Assembly: GCA_900549885.1 (NCBI GenBank)
Contig: URQA01000141.1
Coordinates: forward strand, 1 to 6,174
Direction of reading: 5' to 3'
Origin: an uncultured Eubacteriales bacterium
GTDB taxonomy: Bacteria; Bacillota; Clostridia; Oscillospirales; Oscillospiraceae
Length of the DNA: 6,174 nt
Shown here one piece after another: positions 1 to 5,978 of this stretch. Under the pieces are notes generated by a model. It had not been told where the DNA came from. It searched no databases and saw only the letters and a list, made by a program, of their open reading frames with translations. Both the position numbers and the translations under genes were made by a program. The stretch's first letter is position 1, and each line of letters opens with the position of its first letter.

Positions 1-19
1 TTCTAATTTTGAACATAGT

Positions 20-49
20 AAAGCCCGTTCCTGTCGTGGAACGGGCTTT
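20..49 (-). terminator. Terminator-like hairpin downstream of the HNH-like gene
   Basis: A perfect 12-bp inverted repeat (AAAGCCCGTTCC / GGAACGGGCTTT) encloses a 6-base loop at 32-37. It begins 11 bases past the stop codon of the minus-strand gene at 61-822. The arms end in TTT on either strand, but no long T-run follows the stem on the minus strand (the next bases are ACTATG), so it is a moderate rather than textbook intrinsic terminator. Its near-symmetry means it could also stop transcripts from the left on the plus strand. An outer pair, TCTAATT at 2-8 and AATTAGA at 52-58, could lengthen the structure after a mismatched gap. Confidence 0.65.
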
Positions 50-60
50 GGAATTAGACT

Positions 61-822
61 TTATCTATCATTTTGAATTAGTGTACCTATATCGGGAATT
101 CCCTCCCGAAAATCAAGGATAGTAGGATTACATGGCTTTCTTGGCAGATTCAAATAAAGCTGAACACGATCATCATAACCATACTTCAAAAATTCCAGCA
201 AAGAATATAATTCGTTTAACACTCGATAGCTGGTCATCTTCCTATCCACTACACAAATGAAACTGAACGGAGTATATGCAACTTCACTACCGATAAATTG
301 TTCGCCTGTAAAGGGATTCATTTGACCAGATATAACATCAATTTTGCTTCTGCCATTACTCTGCATATACATTCGGATGTCTATATTTCCGGGAAAGCGC
401 TTTTCCTGGGGGTCAAGCAAAAACCTTTTGATTGCAGGGTTTTGCAGACACCACTGTGGACCGTTTGCACTTGCAAAGCAGGAAACGACTTGTTTCAAAA
501 CTCTAAGGGGATATATTGTATAGGGTACGCTTAATGATCCTTGGGCGTTCTGCTTATAGTATCGCATTCCTTGAGTTGCAAATTCTGCATAGGCAGCTCC
601 GTACCATTCTCCTGTTAAATTGTTGCAGGATTTACATAGAGAATACCGTCCAGCACCTCTTTGAAATTGTTTATATCTGGTATTGTTATGAAGGAGAAAA
701 TCCCAAAAATCATACAACTTTAAGTTGAAGTGATTAAAAGCAGCCCTTGGAGGTATATGCTCAAATGTCAATTCCTTTTCTTCTCCGCAGATGCAACAAA
801 TCCCTCGAATTTTTTTCGCCAT
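61..822 (-). CDS. HNH-like zinc-finger endonuclease family protein (candidate cargo or defence gene)
   Basis: A 253-residue protein. The N-terminus has a CxxC pair (C9, C12) followed by EHIPP at 21-25, and a second pair CKSCNN at 63-68. CxxC, E-H-I-x-P and CxxCN in this order is the layout of zinc-stabilised HNH nucleases, where the histidine in the EH(I)xP motif (H22) acts in the active site and the four cysteines hold structural zinc. The remaining roughly 170 residues are not recognised; they contain mixed hydrophobic and aromatic segments and no signal peptide or clear membrane helix. The ATG at 820-822 follows a GGGGGG ribosome binding site (830-835) at a usable distance. The gene is AT-rich, unlike the GC-rich transfer genes upstream, has its own promoter, and is followed by a hairpin terminator, all of which suggest independently acquired cargo. 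Nuclease activity is inferred from the motifs; target and role are unknown. The HNH-like call is fairly secure, any function beyond it is not. Confidence 0.75.
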   Translation of the reverse strand: MAKKIRGICCICGEEKELTFEHIPPRAAFNHFNLKLYDFWDFLLHNNTRYKQFQRGAGRYSLCKSCNNLTGEWYGAAYAEFATQGMRYYKQNAQGSLSVPYTIYPLRVLKQVVSCFASANGPQWCLQNPAIKRFLLDPQEKRFPGNIDIRMYMQSNGRSKIDVISGQMNPFTGEQFIGSEVAYTPFSFICVVDRKMTSYRVLNELYSLLEFLKYGYDDRVQLYLNLPRKPCNPTILDFREGIPDIGTLIQNDR

Positions 823-825
823 ATC

Positions 826-876
826 TCATCCCCCCTATAAGGAAATTATATCACTTTTTCTCTTTTCGGGGGATGA
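826..876 (-). repeat. 9-bp inverted repeat bracketing the HNH-gene promoter and covering its ribosome binding site
   Basis: TCATCCCCC at 826-834 and GGGGGATGA at 868-876 are perfect inverted copies, 33 bases apart. The low-coordinate arm covers the ribosome binding site of the HNH-like gene (GGGGGG, 830-835); the other arm lies upstream of the predicted transcription start near 838. An RNA made from the gene's own promoter would lack the upstream arm and be translatable, whereas a read-through RNA from the conjugation operon would contain both arms and could pair over the ribosome binding site. The arms could alternatively be a DNA operator. The repeat is seen directly; its role is inferred. 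Confidence 0.5.
845..853 (-). promoter_or_regulatory. Extended -10 promoter of the HNH-like gene
   Basis: Read on the minus strand this is TGATATAAT: a perfect TATAAT (845-850) preceded by TGn (851-853), the extended -10 motif used by the housekeeping sigma factor. No good -35 box lies 17 bases further upstream (that position is C-rich), which is tolerated when TGn is present. Initiation would fall near 838, giving a leader of about 15 bases that still contains the GGGGGG ribosome binding site. The site lies in the AT-rich gap between the unknown gene and the HNH-like gene. Confidence 0.6.
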
Positions 877-896
877 TTTGAGTTAAATTACTTTGA

Positions 897-1532
897 TTAG
901 TCGCTCCATACCTCGTCCCCTTCAAGGTCTCCCTCGTCCTGGGGCTCCTCCACATCCTCCAGGCGGACCAGGTTATGGCGGCGGATGATGGACTCCTCCA
1001 GGACGTCCTGGGCGGCATTGCTGTCCTCCGGGAGGCCCAGGCTGCGGAAGAGCTTTTTCAGCACCTTTTCATAGCCGCCGGCCTTTTTCTTCAGCCGGAG
1101 GAAGTCCTTCTCCGTTTCCGCCTCGGACAGGCGGCGGGCCAGCGAATAGTAGAGGACGATCAGGTTGTGGATGTTGCCCACCAGCATACGGAAGCCGCTG
1201 CCGGGGATGATGTACTCGTCCCTGTACTTCTTGGGCTTCGGCTCCTCCACAGGCACCGGGGTGGCCTCCGCCAGCTCCTTTGCCATAAGGTCCTTCAGGT
1301 CCTTGGGGTCGCCGAACACCAGGTAGCGGCCGGGGATGCCCCAGCTCTGGAACTTCTCCTCGGCGATCTCACCGTACCGCTTCGCCGTGTCCAGCACATG
1401 GAACACATCCTCCTCGTCCTTGATCCGGCCCGCCAGGAAAGCGAGCTGGTGGAGAAGGCCGTACAGGTGGACCTCATCGTTGATGTGGTTCAGATAGGTC
1501 TTGCCCTCGATAATGTAAATCTTGTTTTTCAT
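897..1532 (-). CDS. Uncharacterised ICE protein with two copies of a helical unit and an acidic tail
   Basis: A 211-residue soluble protein that I do not recognise. Residues about 20-68 and 121-169 look like two versions of the same helical unit: LYGLL (23-27) and LYYSL (127-131), F44 and F144, then Y53-F61-S63-G65-P67 matched by Y154-F162-S164-G166-P168. A proline/lysine-rich linker (about 91-105) separates them, and the last 20 residues are strongly acidic. There is no signal peptide, membrane helix or enzyme motif. The ATG at 1530-1532 is chosen because GAGG (1540-1543) lies 7 bases upstream; a GTG at 1536-1538 would be too close to it. The upstream stop codon (1535-1537) lies between this ribosome binding site and the ATG, so translation is probably coupled to the antirepressor gene. 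The position in the transfer operon suggests an accessory, structural or regulatory role in conjugation. It could be a domain of unknown function known from Tn1549-type elements, which I cannot name securely. Confidence 0.8.
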   Translation of the reverse strand: MKNKIYIIEGKTYLNHINDEVHLYGLLHQLAFLAGRIKDEEDVFHVLDTAKRYGEIAEEKFQSWGIPGRYLVFGDPKDLKDLMAKELAEATPVPVEEPKPKKYRDEYIIPGSGFRMLVGNIHNLIVLYYSLARRLSEAETEKDFLRLKKKAGGYEKVLKKLFRSLGLPEDSNAAQDVLEESIIRRHNLVRLEDVEEPQDEGDLEGDEVWSD

Positions 1533-1543
1533 AGTCACGCCTC
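1532..1543 (-). promoter_or_regulatory. Coupled stop / ribosome-binding-site / start junction of the unknown gene
   Basis: On the minus strand the order is GAGG (1540-1543), C, TGA stop of the antirepressor (1535-1537), two bases, ATG (1530-1532). The ribosome binding site lies in the last codons of the upstream gene, so terminating ribosomes are placed to restart. The arrangement decides for ATG over the overlapping GTG at 1536-1538. Confidence 0.6.
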
Positions 1544-2296
1544 GCTTTCACAAAAATCAAACTCCATGCACATCTGCCCGCCGCAGAGCATCATCCGCAG
1601 GAGGTCCTTCCCCTGGGGCGTGATAAGGGTCTGCTGGCGGAAATGCCCGTACTTCCAGAAGTCCTTCACCTGGAACAGCCCCTTATTGGAGGGCTTGGCG
1701 TAGGGCAGAAGGTATCCGGCCGGGCAGCGGTAGAGGAAGCCCTCCTCCATCAGGAAGCGGCAGAAGTCGCGCTCGCCCACGCCCAGCTCCTTGGCTGTGG
1801 CCCGGATATTGGTGCAGTTGCCGGGGCGCACAAAGGCGTCGTAAAAATCCGCTTTCGGCCGCAGCCGTTCCACCTCCCCGGTAAGGCGGCGGTTCTTCTC
1901 ATGCTCCGCCAGGAGCTGGTCCGCAAAGGAGAGAAGGATCTCCGGGTGCCTGGCCGCCTCCTCCAGCAGGGAGGGCGTCATGTAGCCCCCGGTCCTGCGG
2001 ATCGTGGGAAGCACCTCATCGAACACCCATTTCTCAAACCGCTCCGCGCCGGGCAGCCGGCTATGAACGATCAGGCGGTAGACGTCGCCCTCCGGGAGGA
2101 AGGTCATTGTCTGGTCACCGCTTGCGGTGGGGATGGAACGTTTCGTTCCACCCCTCGCATGGTCACGGACAGCCTTTCGGGGATTGCTGTACCCCAGGGC
2201 CTTTGCCACATCCGAACCGCAGAACAGGTATTTCCCGTCCTCCTCGATCACGCGGATACTGCCAAATTCACTGTTTCTGAATATCTCCATGTTCAT
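1535..2296 (-). CDS. BRO-N / KilAC-type phage antirepressor family protein
   Basis: A 253-residue protein with two domains. Residues about 3-104 form a BRO-N (Bro family N-terminal, DNA-binding) domain: a predicted strand-rich start (EIFRNSEFGSIRVIEEDGKY), then GSDVAKALGYSNPRKAVRDH, FLPEGDVYRLIVHSRLPGAE, and the family's closing FEKWVFDEVLPTIRRTGGY. A short helical, probably coiled linker follows (about 108-147). Residues about 148-240 match the KilAC/ANT domain (KADFYDAF, T-AKELGVGERDFCRFL, LITPQGKDLL). Proteins of this kind in phages oppose repressors or bind DNA; in a conjugative element the likely role is control of transfer or excision genes, which is inference. The ATG at 2294-2296 is 7 bases from GGAGG (2304-2308); an in-frame GTG at 2300-2302 overlaps the virB4 stop but is only one base from that site. 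Both ends are tightly packed against neighbours, so it belongs to the transfer operon. Confidence 0.88.
   Translation of the reverse strand: MNMEIFRNSEFGSIRVIEEDGKYLFCGSDVAKALGYSNPRKAVRDHARGGTKRSIPTASGDQTMTFLPEGDVYRLIVHSRLPGAERFEKWVFDEVLPTIRRTGGYMTPSLLEEAARHPEILLSFADQLLAEHEKNRRLTGEVERLRPKADFYDAFVRPGNCTNIRATAKELGVGERDFCRFLMEEGFLYRCPAGYLLPYAKPSNKGLFQVKDFWKYGHFRQQTLITPQGKDLLRMMLCGGQMCMEFDFCESEA
2129..2154. repeat. Strong hairpin inside the antirepressor gene
   Basis: TGGAACG (2134-2140) and CGTTCCA (2144-2150) are perfect inverted copies around TTT, and GGGG (2129-2132) can pair with CCCC (2151-2154) beyond a single unpaired A, giving 11 pairs. It lies in the codons for about residues 47-57 of the BRO-N domain, which match the family, so protein constraint may explain it. 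No T-run follows on either strand, so it is not an intrinsic terminator. Confidence 0.4.
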
Positions 2297-2308
2297 ATTC
2301 ACGCCTCC
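2294..2308 (-). promoter_or_regulatory. Coupled ribosome binding site and start of the antirepressor gene
   Basis: GGAGG at 2304-2308 is in the last codons of virB4; the virB4 TGA stop is at 2299-2301 and the antirepressor ATG at 2294-2296. The 7-base spacing favours this ATG over the GTG at 2300-2302 and a second ATG at 2288-2290. The same arrangement recurs at the next gene junction downstream. Confidence 0.6.
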
Positions 2309-4722
2309 GTTTCCGCCGCGTGCTCCACCTCGCTGGGCTTGGTGGTAAGCAGCTTATAAAGCTCCGTGTCCTTTGGGAAGTCGTCCGCAAAGGGCAGGAT
2401 CACATTGTTGAAGAACAGCAGCCCATGGCCCGGCTCGGAATTGGTCACATAGGCAAGCTGCTCCGCTGAAATGCCCAGCCGCTCCGCCAAAATCTTGCGG
2501 TCGCCGGCGGCCTGGTTGAGCATATAGATGAAATCGCTGTTTTCCAGGATGTTCTCGATCTCCGGGGAGGAGAGCAGGTCCTTGGGGTTCTGGGTCGCCC
2601 CGGTGGGCACCCCGCCCCATTTTCTAAACCGTTTCCAGATCTCCGCCGAATAGGCCGCCGTCTGCTCCTCCTTCAGCAGGAGGTGGAACTCGTCCACGAA
2701 ATACCAGGTGGAGCGCCCGATAGCCCGGTTGATGGTAACGGTGTTCCACACCGCATCCTGAACAATGAGCATCCCCGGCTTTTTCAGGTTCTTGCCCAGG
2801 CCCTTGATGTCAAAGCAGACAAGGCGGTTGGAGATGTCCACGGTGGTACGGTGGTTGAAGAAGTTCAGCGAACCGTTCACATAGAGGTCCAGCGCCTGGG
2901 CCACCCGGTCGGCCTCCGGGATGCCCTGCGCCAGCAGCGCCTCCATCAGGTCGCCCAGGATGGGCATATTCTCCGGCCGGGGGTCTGCGAAGTAGGGCTG
3001 GTAGATCTTCTGCACCGCCCGGTCGATGACCGTTTTCTCGATGGCCTCCAGCCCCGTCTTGCTCCCCATGATGAGCTCGCAGAAGGACAGTACAAAATCA
3101 CTTTTCAGCGCCAGGGGGTTCTCCTCGTCTGAATAGTTGAGGTTGATGTCCAGGGGGTTCACATAGTCGGTGCTGGACGGGGACAGCCGGATCACCTGAC
3201 CGCCCAGCCGCTTCACCAGGGGCGAATACTCGTCCTCCGGGTCGCAGATGATGACATTATCTTTTGTGGTCAGGATGATGAAAGTGATCTCCCGCTTGCA
3301 GCTCATGGACTTGCCGCTGCCCGGCGTGCCGAACACCAGCCCGTTGGGGCTTCTGGACTGTTTGCGGTCCAGAAGGATCATGTTGTTACTCAAAGCGTTG
3401 AGGCCGTAGTACATGGCGTCCCCGCCCATAAACAGCTCCTGGGTGACGAAGGGGACGAACACCGCCAGCGCCGAAGTGGTGAGGCTCCGCTCGATTTTGA
3501 TACGGTTGAGCCCCAGGGGAAGGCTGCTCATCAGTCCGTCCTCCTGCTGGAAGTCCAGCCGGGTGAGGAGGCAGTTGTAGGTCTGCGCCACGCTGGCCGC
3601 CTGGGACACGGCAATCTCCAGCTTCTGCTTGGTCTCCGCCATGTGCATGACCAGGAAGGTCAGATTGAACATTCGCTCATTCCTGCTTTGCAGGTCCTGG
3701 AGGATGGTCTTTGCCGCGCCGCCGTAGGTGGCAAGGTCGCTGGGGAGGATGTCCATGTCGTAGCCGCTGCGTACCGCCCGCTTCTGCTCCGCGATCTTCA
3801 TGGCGTCCAAATCCGTGATCTTGCGCTTGACCATCTTGATGGCCTCGTTCTGGTTGATGCCCCGGATGTGCATAGTTACCAGGATGTTGCCCTCGGTCTC
3901 CATAAACTCCGCCAAAATGCGGTCGTGGATCTCCGGGGCGGTGATCTGCAAAAAGCTGACTGCGCCGTACATCTCGCCGATGCGGAAGGTACGGGTTTCT
4001 CCGAAATGGAAGGATGACGGGGCGATGAAGTCCTTGACCGAAAGGCCGCTGGGCGCCAGCCAGTCCCAATCGAAGGCGAACCTTCCGCCCTCCGGGTGAA
4101 GGATGCCGTGAAGCAGCTCCAGCCGCTCTTTCCCGTCCAGCACATGGGCGGCGGCTCCCATCACCTTGAAGCGGTTGAGGGTGTCGGTCTCAATGCGGGC
4201 AAACCGCGCCCGCGCCGCCGCCAGGTTCTCCGCCTCGATGGTCAGGGTGACATACTTGGTTTTCACATAGCCGTTGCTGCCCCGTTCATACTGGAAACGG
4301 AGTATCCCGGCTGCGTCCTTCCGGATGGGGTCCAGGTCGTCGCCCTGGGGACGGATGCCGAACAGGTCCTCCTCCGGTCCATGCTCCACATATCGGCTGC
4401 TGAGTGTCATTTGCACCCCAATGGTGGGGTCATAGCCGTTATAGAAGTCGCAGAGGCTTTCAAAGATGCTCCGCTGATCCTCCGGCCCTGCCAGACGGTA
4501 ATTCACATCCTCATAGGCGATGATCTTGGAGAAGTCCCCGCCATCCAGTCGGCACAGGCCGTCGGGGAAAATATTGCGGAAAGGGATGCTGTCCTGCACC
4601 GTATGGGTTTTCCCGTCGCCCTTTGCCTGCCGGATCACCGCCTCGATCTGCCTGCGCTCGTCACGGGTCAGCTTACGTCTGGGCTTTGCCGTTTTTCCGG
4701 GTCTTGCGGTTTTTGCCTGCAA
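2299..4722 (-). CDS. virB4: VirB4/TraE-family type IV secretion ATPase
   Basis: An 807-residue ATPase, the normal full length for this family, which powers assembly and substrate transfer at the inner face of the conjugation channel. A basic N-terminal tail (about 1-35) is followed by the VirB4 N-terminal domain (about 50-430), then the RecA-like motor: Walker A GTPGSGKS at 465-472, the conserved CDPEDEY at 493-499, Walker B YFVDEFH at 674-680 (D677, E678), and ATQNPKDLL at 709-717, matching the T-Q-N/x-P motif of VirB4 and VirD4 ATPases. The C-terminal LLFFNN region (768-773) is also typical. No frameshift or missing catalytic residue is seen. The start is TTG at 4720-4722, supported by AGGAGGTGA ending 9 bases before it and by an in-frame stop just upstream; the next in-frame ATG is about 100 residues in. 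The gene overlaps prgI by 50 bases and is coupled to the antirepressor gene downstream. Confidence 0.95.
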   Translation of the reverse strand: MQAKTARPGKTAKPRRKLTRDERRQIEAVIRQAKGDGKTHTVQDSIPFRNIFPDGLCRLDGGDFSKIIAYEDVNYRLAGPEDQRSIFESLCDFYNGYDPTIGVQMTLSSRYVEHGPEEDLFGIRPQGDDLDPIRKDAAGILRFQYERGSNGYVKTKYVTLTIEAENLAAARARFARIETDTLNRFKVMGAAAHVLDGKERLELLHGILHPEGGRFAFDWDWLAPSGLSVKDFIAPSSFHFGETRTFRIGEMYGAVSFLQITAPEIHDRILAEFMETEGNILVTMHIRGINQNEAIKMVKRKITDLDAMKIAEQKRAVRSGYDMDILPSDLATYGGAAKTILQDLQSRNERMFNLTFLVMHMAETKQKLEIAVSQAASVAQTYNCLLTRLDFQQEDGLMSSLPLGLNRIKIERSLTTSALAVFVPFVTQELFMGGDAMYYGLNALSNNMILLDRKQSRSPNGLVFGTPGSGKSMSCKREITFIILTTKDNVIICDPEDEYSPLVKRLGGQVIRLSPSSTDYVNPLDINLNYSDEENPLALKSDFVLSFCELIMGSKTGLEAIEKTVIDRAVQKIYQPYFADPRPENMPILGDLMEALLAQGIPEADRVAQALDLYVNGSLNFFNHRTTVDISNRLVCFDIKGLGKNLKKPGMLIVQDAVWNTVTINRAIGRSTWYFVDEFHLLLKEEQTAAYSAEIWKRFRKWGGVPTGATQNPKDLLSSPEIENILENSDFIYMLNQAAGDRKILAERLGISAEQLAYVTNSEPGHGLLFFNNVILPFADDFPKDTELYKLLTTKPSEVEHAAETEA

Positions 4723-5074
4723 TCGCTCTCACCTCCTGTTCCAATTCGTGCTGCCGCACCAGGGCGGAGTACAGGTTGTTGGTTTGGTAGATCCGCACCT
4801 TTGGACGGATAAACTTGTTCTGAATGAGGTGCCCAAGGAACACCTCCAGGGGCTGCCCGTTCCGCTCGTACATGGCAAACAGGAAGAAGGGCAGCATGAC
4901 CAGGATCATGCACAGGGCCGCCGTGGTGGTGCCCAGCGCGCCCTTGGCTAAGAAGAAAAGCGGCACGCCAATCAGCGCCGCCGCTCCGAAACAAATCACC
5001 TGCCGCTTGGTCAGCCCGAACAGGACCTTGCTCTGCACCTTGCTCAGGTCCTTCGGGATCGTTACATAGGCCAA
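4673..5074 (-). CDS. prgI: PrgI-family conjugation membrane protein
   Basis: A 133-residue protein of the PrgI family, small membrane components of Gram-positive type IV secretion systems encoded next to VirB4 (VirB3-like in position and size). The N-terminal VTIPKDLSKV and LTKRQVICFG (21-30) are typical. Two membrane helices follow at about 25-44 and 50-69, joined by a short loop, then a cytoplasmic part containing PLEVFLGHLI (75-84). The last residues are lysine/arginine-rich. The TTG at 5072-5074 is chosen because AGGAG lies 9 bases upstream, an in-frame TGA directly precedes it, and no ATG occurs until the second helix. It begins 19 bases after the VirB6-like gene and ends inside virB4, sharing 50 bases in another frame. 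In the overlap both proteins are basic. It probably docks VirB4 to the membrane channel, as inferred from family and position. Confidence 0.9.
   Translation of the reverse strand: MAYVTIPKDLSKVQSKVLFGLTKRQVICFGAAALIGVPLFFLAKGALGTTTAALCMILVMLPFFLFAMYERNGQPLEVFLGHLIQNKFIRPKVRIYQTNNLYSALVRQHELEQEVRAIAGKNRKTRKNGKAQT
4732..4737 (-). promoter_or_regulatory. Ribosome binding site that fixes the TTG start of virB4
   Basis: AGGAGG, continuing as AGGAGGTGA, lies inside the 3' end of prgI, with 9 bases to the TTG at 4720-4722. The TGA within it (4729-4731) is an in-frame stop for virB4, so translation cannot begin further upstream. Confidence 0.75.
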
Positions 5075-5083
5075 TCACATCAA

Positions 5084-5088
5084 CTCCT
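5084..5088 (-). promoter_or_regulatory. Ribosome binding site of prgI with a start-stop codon pair before the TTG
   Basis: AGGAG on the minus strand is 9 bases from the TTG at 5072-5074. Between them is ATG (5078-5080) immediately followed by TGA (5075-5077), in the same frame as prgI, so the ATG cannot start the protein. Confidence 0.65.
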
Positions 5089-5093
5089 TTCTA

Positions 5094-5960
5094 TCAATGC
5101 GCCCCGAACAGGGATTTTGCGAGGCTGCCGGTCTTAAAGAGGGTGAAGCACAGGAGCACCGTGTACCCCATGCACCCCCAGATAGCGCCGGAAATGTTGT
5201 CGCCGCTCAGGGAGATGCCCTCCACCAGCACCGCGTAGATGCCCACGCAGATCATAATGAGGAACGCCTGGAAGCCCAGGGCCAGCAGGGAGCGGAGATA
5301 GTTCTGTCCCGTGTTTCCCCATTCCCGGTTGACCATTGTGGCAAATGGGATGGGACCTATCGAAGTGACCAAATACACCTCAATCATTCTGCCGTAAATG
5401 ACCAGGAAGATGCAGATGGAAAGTATCTGCGTACACAGTCCCACGAAGATGCTCTGGAACCACAGCCCCAGCAGGGCACCGATGCTCCAGTCTGCAAGCT
5501 GGGTTTCCAGATCTGCGGTCACGCTGGATATGTCGATGCCCGCATCCGAAATGATGACGCCTGCCGACTGGTTGACCACATTCTGCGCCACATCGAACAC
5601 CGCCATGACAATATTCCATGTGTTCGTGACGATCAGCACCGCACAGAAAGACTTAAAAATCCACTTGAAGAAGATCCAGGTGTCGAAGTCATGGAGATTA
5701 TTCTTCTCGACAATGAGCTGGATCAGCTCGTAGCACATGACAAAGGTGAGGACTATGCCGGCGATGGGGACGATGACCGTTTCCGAGAGGCTGCGGATCA
5801 TATTGAAGATGCCGCTGTTCCATGCAGCGGGAGTCATACCGACCTCCCCGGCGATCTCGCCCACCTTTGTGTTCAGGGTATCAAACATCCCGGTCAGGTT
5901 GGATATGATACCGTCAATGAGCAGCTCTTGGAACCACTCCTGTATTGCGTCAAAAATCAA
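5094..5960 (-). CDS. VirB6/TrbL-like conjugation channel membrane protein
   Basis: A 288-residue polytopic membrane protein matching the CD0411/TrbL-like proteins that sit between Maff2 and PrgI in Tn1549-type elements; by analogy with VirB6/TrbL it forms part of the inner-membrane channel. It opens with an amphipathic segment (FDAIQEWFQELLIDGI, 3-18), then hydrophobic segments at about 60-83, 104-125, 165-205 (long, probably two helices), 224-247 and 257-276. Conserved-looking landmarks are a WIFFKWIFKS stretch (95-104), RMIEVYLVTSIGPIPFA (191-207) before the last two helices, and a short tail ending SLFGAH. There is no cleavable signal peptide. The start is TTG at 5958-5960 behind a perfect anti-16S match, with an in-frame TGA upstream excluding an earlier start and no ATG until residue 25. 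It follows the maff2 remnant and precedes prgI by 19 bases. Confidence 0.88.
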   Translation of the reverse strand: MIFDAIQEWFQELLIDGIISNLTGMFDTLNTKVGEIAGEVGMTPAAWNSGIFNMIRSLSETVIVPIAGIVLTFVMCYELIQLIVEKNNLHDFDTWIFFKWIFKSFCAVLIVTNTWNIVMAVFDVAQNVVNQSAGVIISDAGIDISSVTADLETQLADWSIGALLGLWFQSIFVGLCTQILSICIFLVIYGRMIEVYLVTSIGPIPFATMVNREWGNTGQNYLRSLLALGFQAFLIMICVGIYAVLVEGISLSGDNISGAIWGCMGYTVLLCFTLFKTGSLAKSLFGAH

Positions 5961-5966
5961 CGGGGA

Positions 5967-5977
5967 TCACCTCCTTT
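5967..5977 (-). promoter_or_regulatory. Near-perfect Shine-Dalgarno of the VirB6-like gene
   Basis: AAAGGAGGTGA on the minus strand, continuing into TCC, is an unusually complete complement of the 3' end of 16S rRNA. GGAGG (5970-5974) is 9 bases from the TTG at 5958-5960. The strength of this site probably compensates for the weak start codon. Confidence 0.8.
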
Positions 5978-5978
5978 C

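Noticed and set aside
298..728. Plus-strand open frames opposite the HNH-like gene
   Set aside because: They are short, overlap each other, and conflict with a minus-strand gene that has zinc motifs, promoter and terminator.
975..1703. Long plus-strand open frame of 242 codons opposite the unknown gene and antirepressor
   Set aside because: It crosses two well-supported minus-strand genes, has a low-complexity L/A/V/E/Q-rich translation typical of antisense GC-rich DNA, and no ribosome binding site.
4096..4812. Plus-strand open frame of 238 codons opposite virB4
   Set aside because: It is a shadow of the virB4 and prgI coding sequence, without a start signal or recognisable protein features.
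5965..5977. Plus-strand GATCACCTCCTTT, identical to the 3' end of 16S rRNA
   Set aside because: It is only the complement of a strong Shine-Dalgarno on the minus strand; no other rRNA sequence surrounds it.
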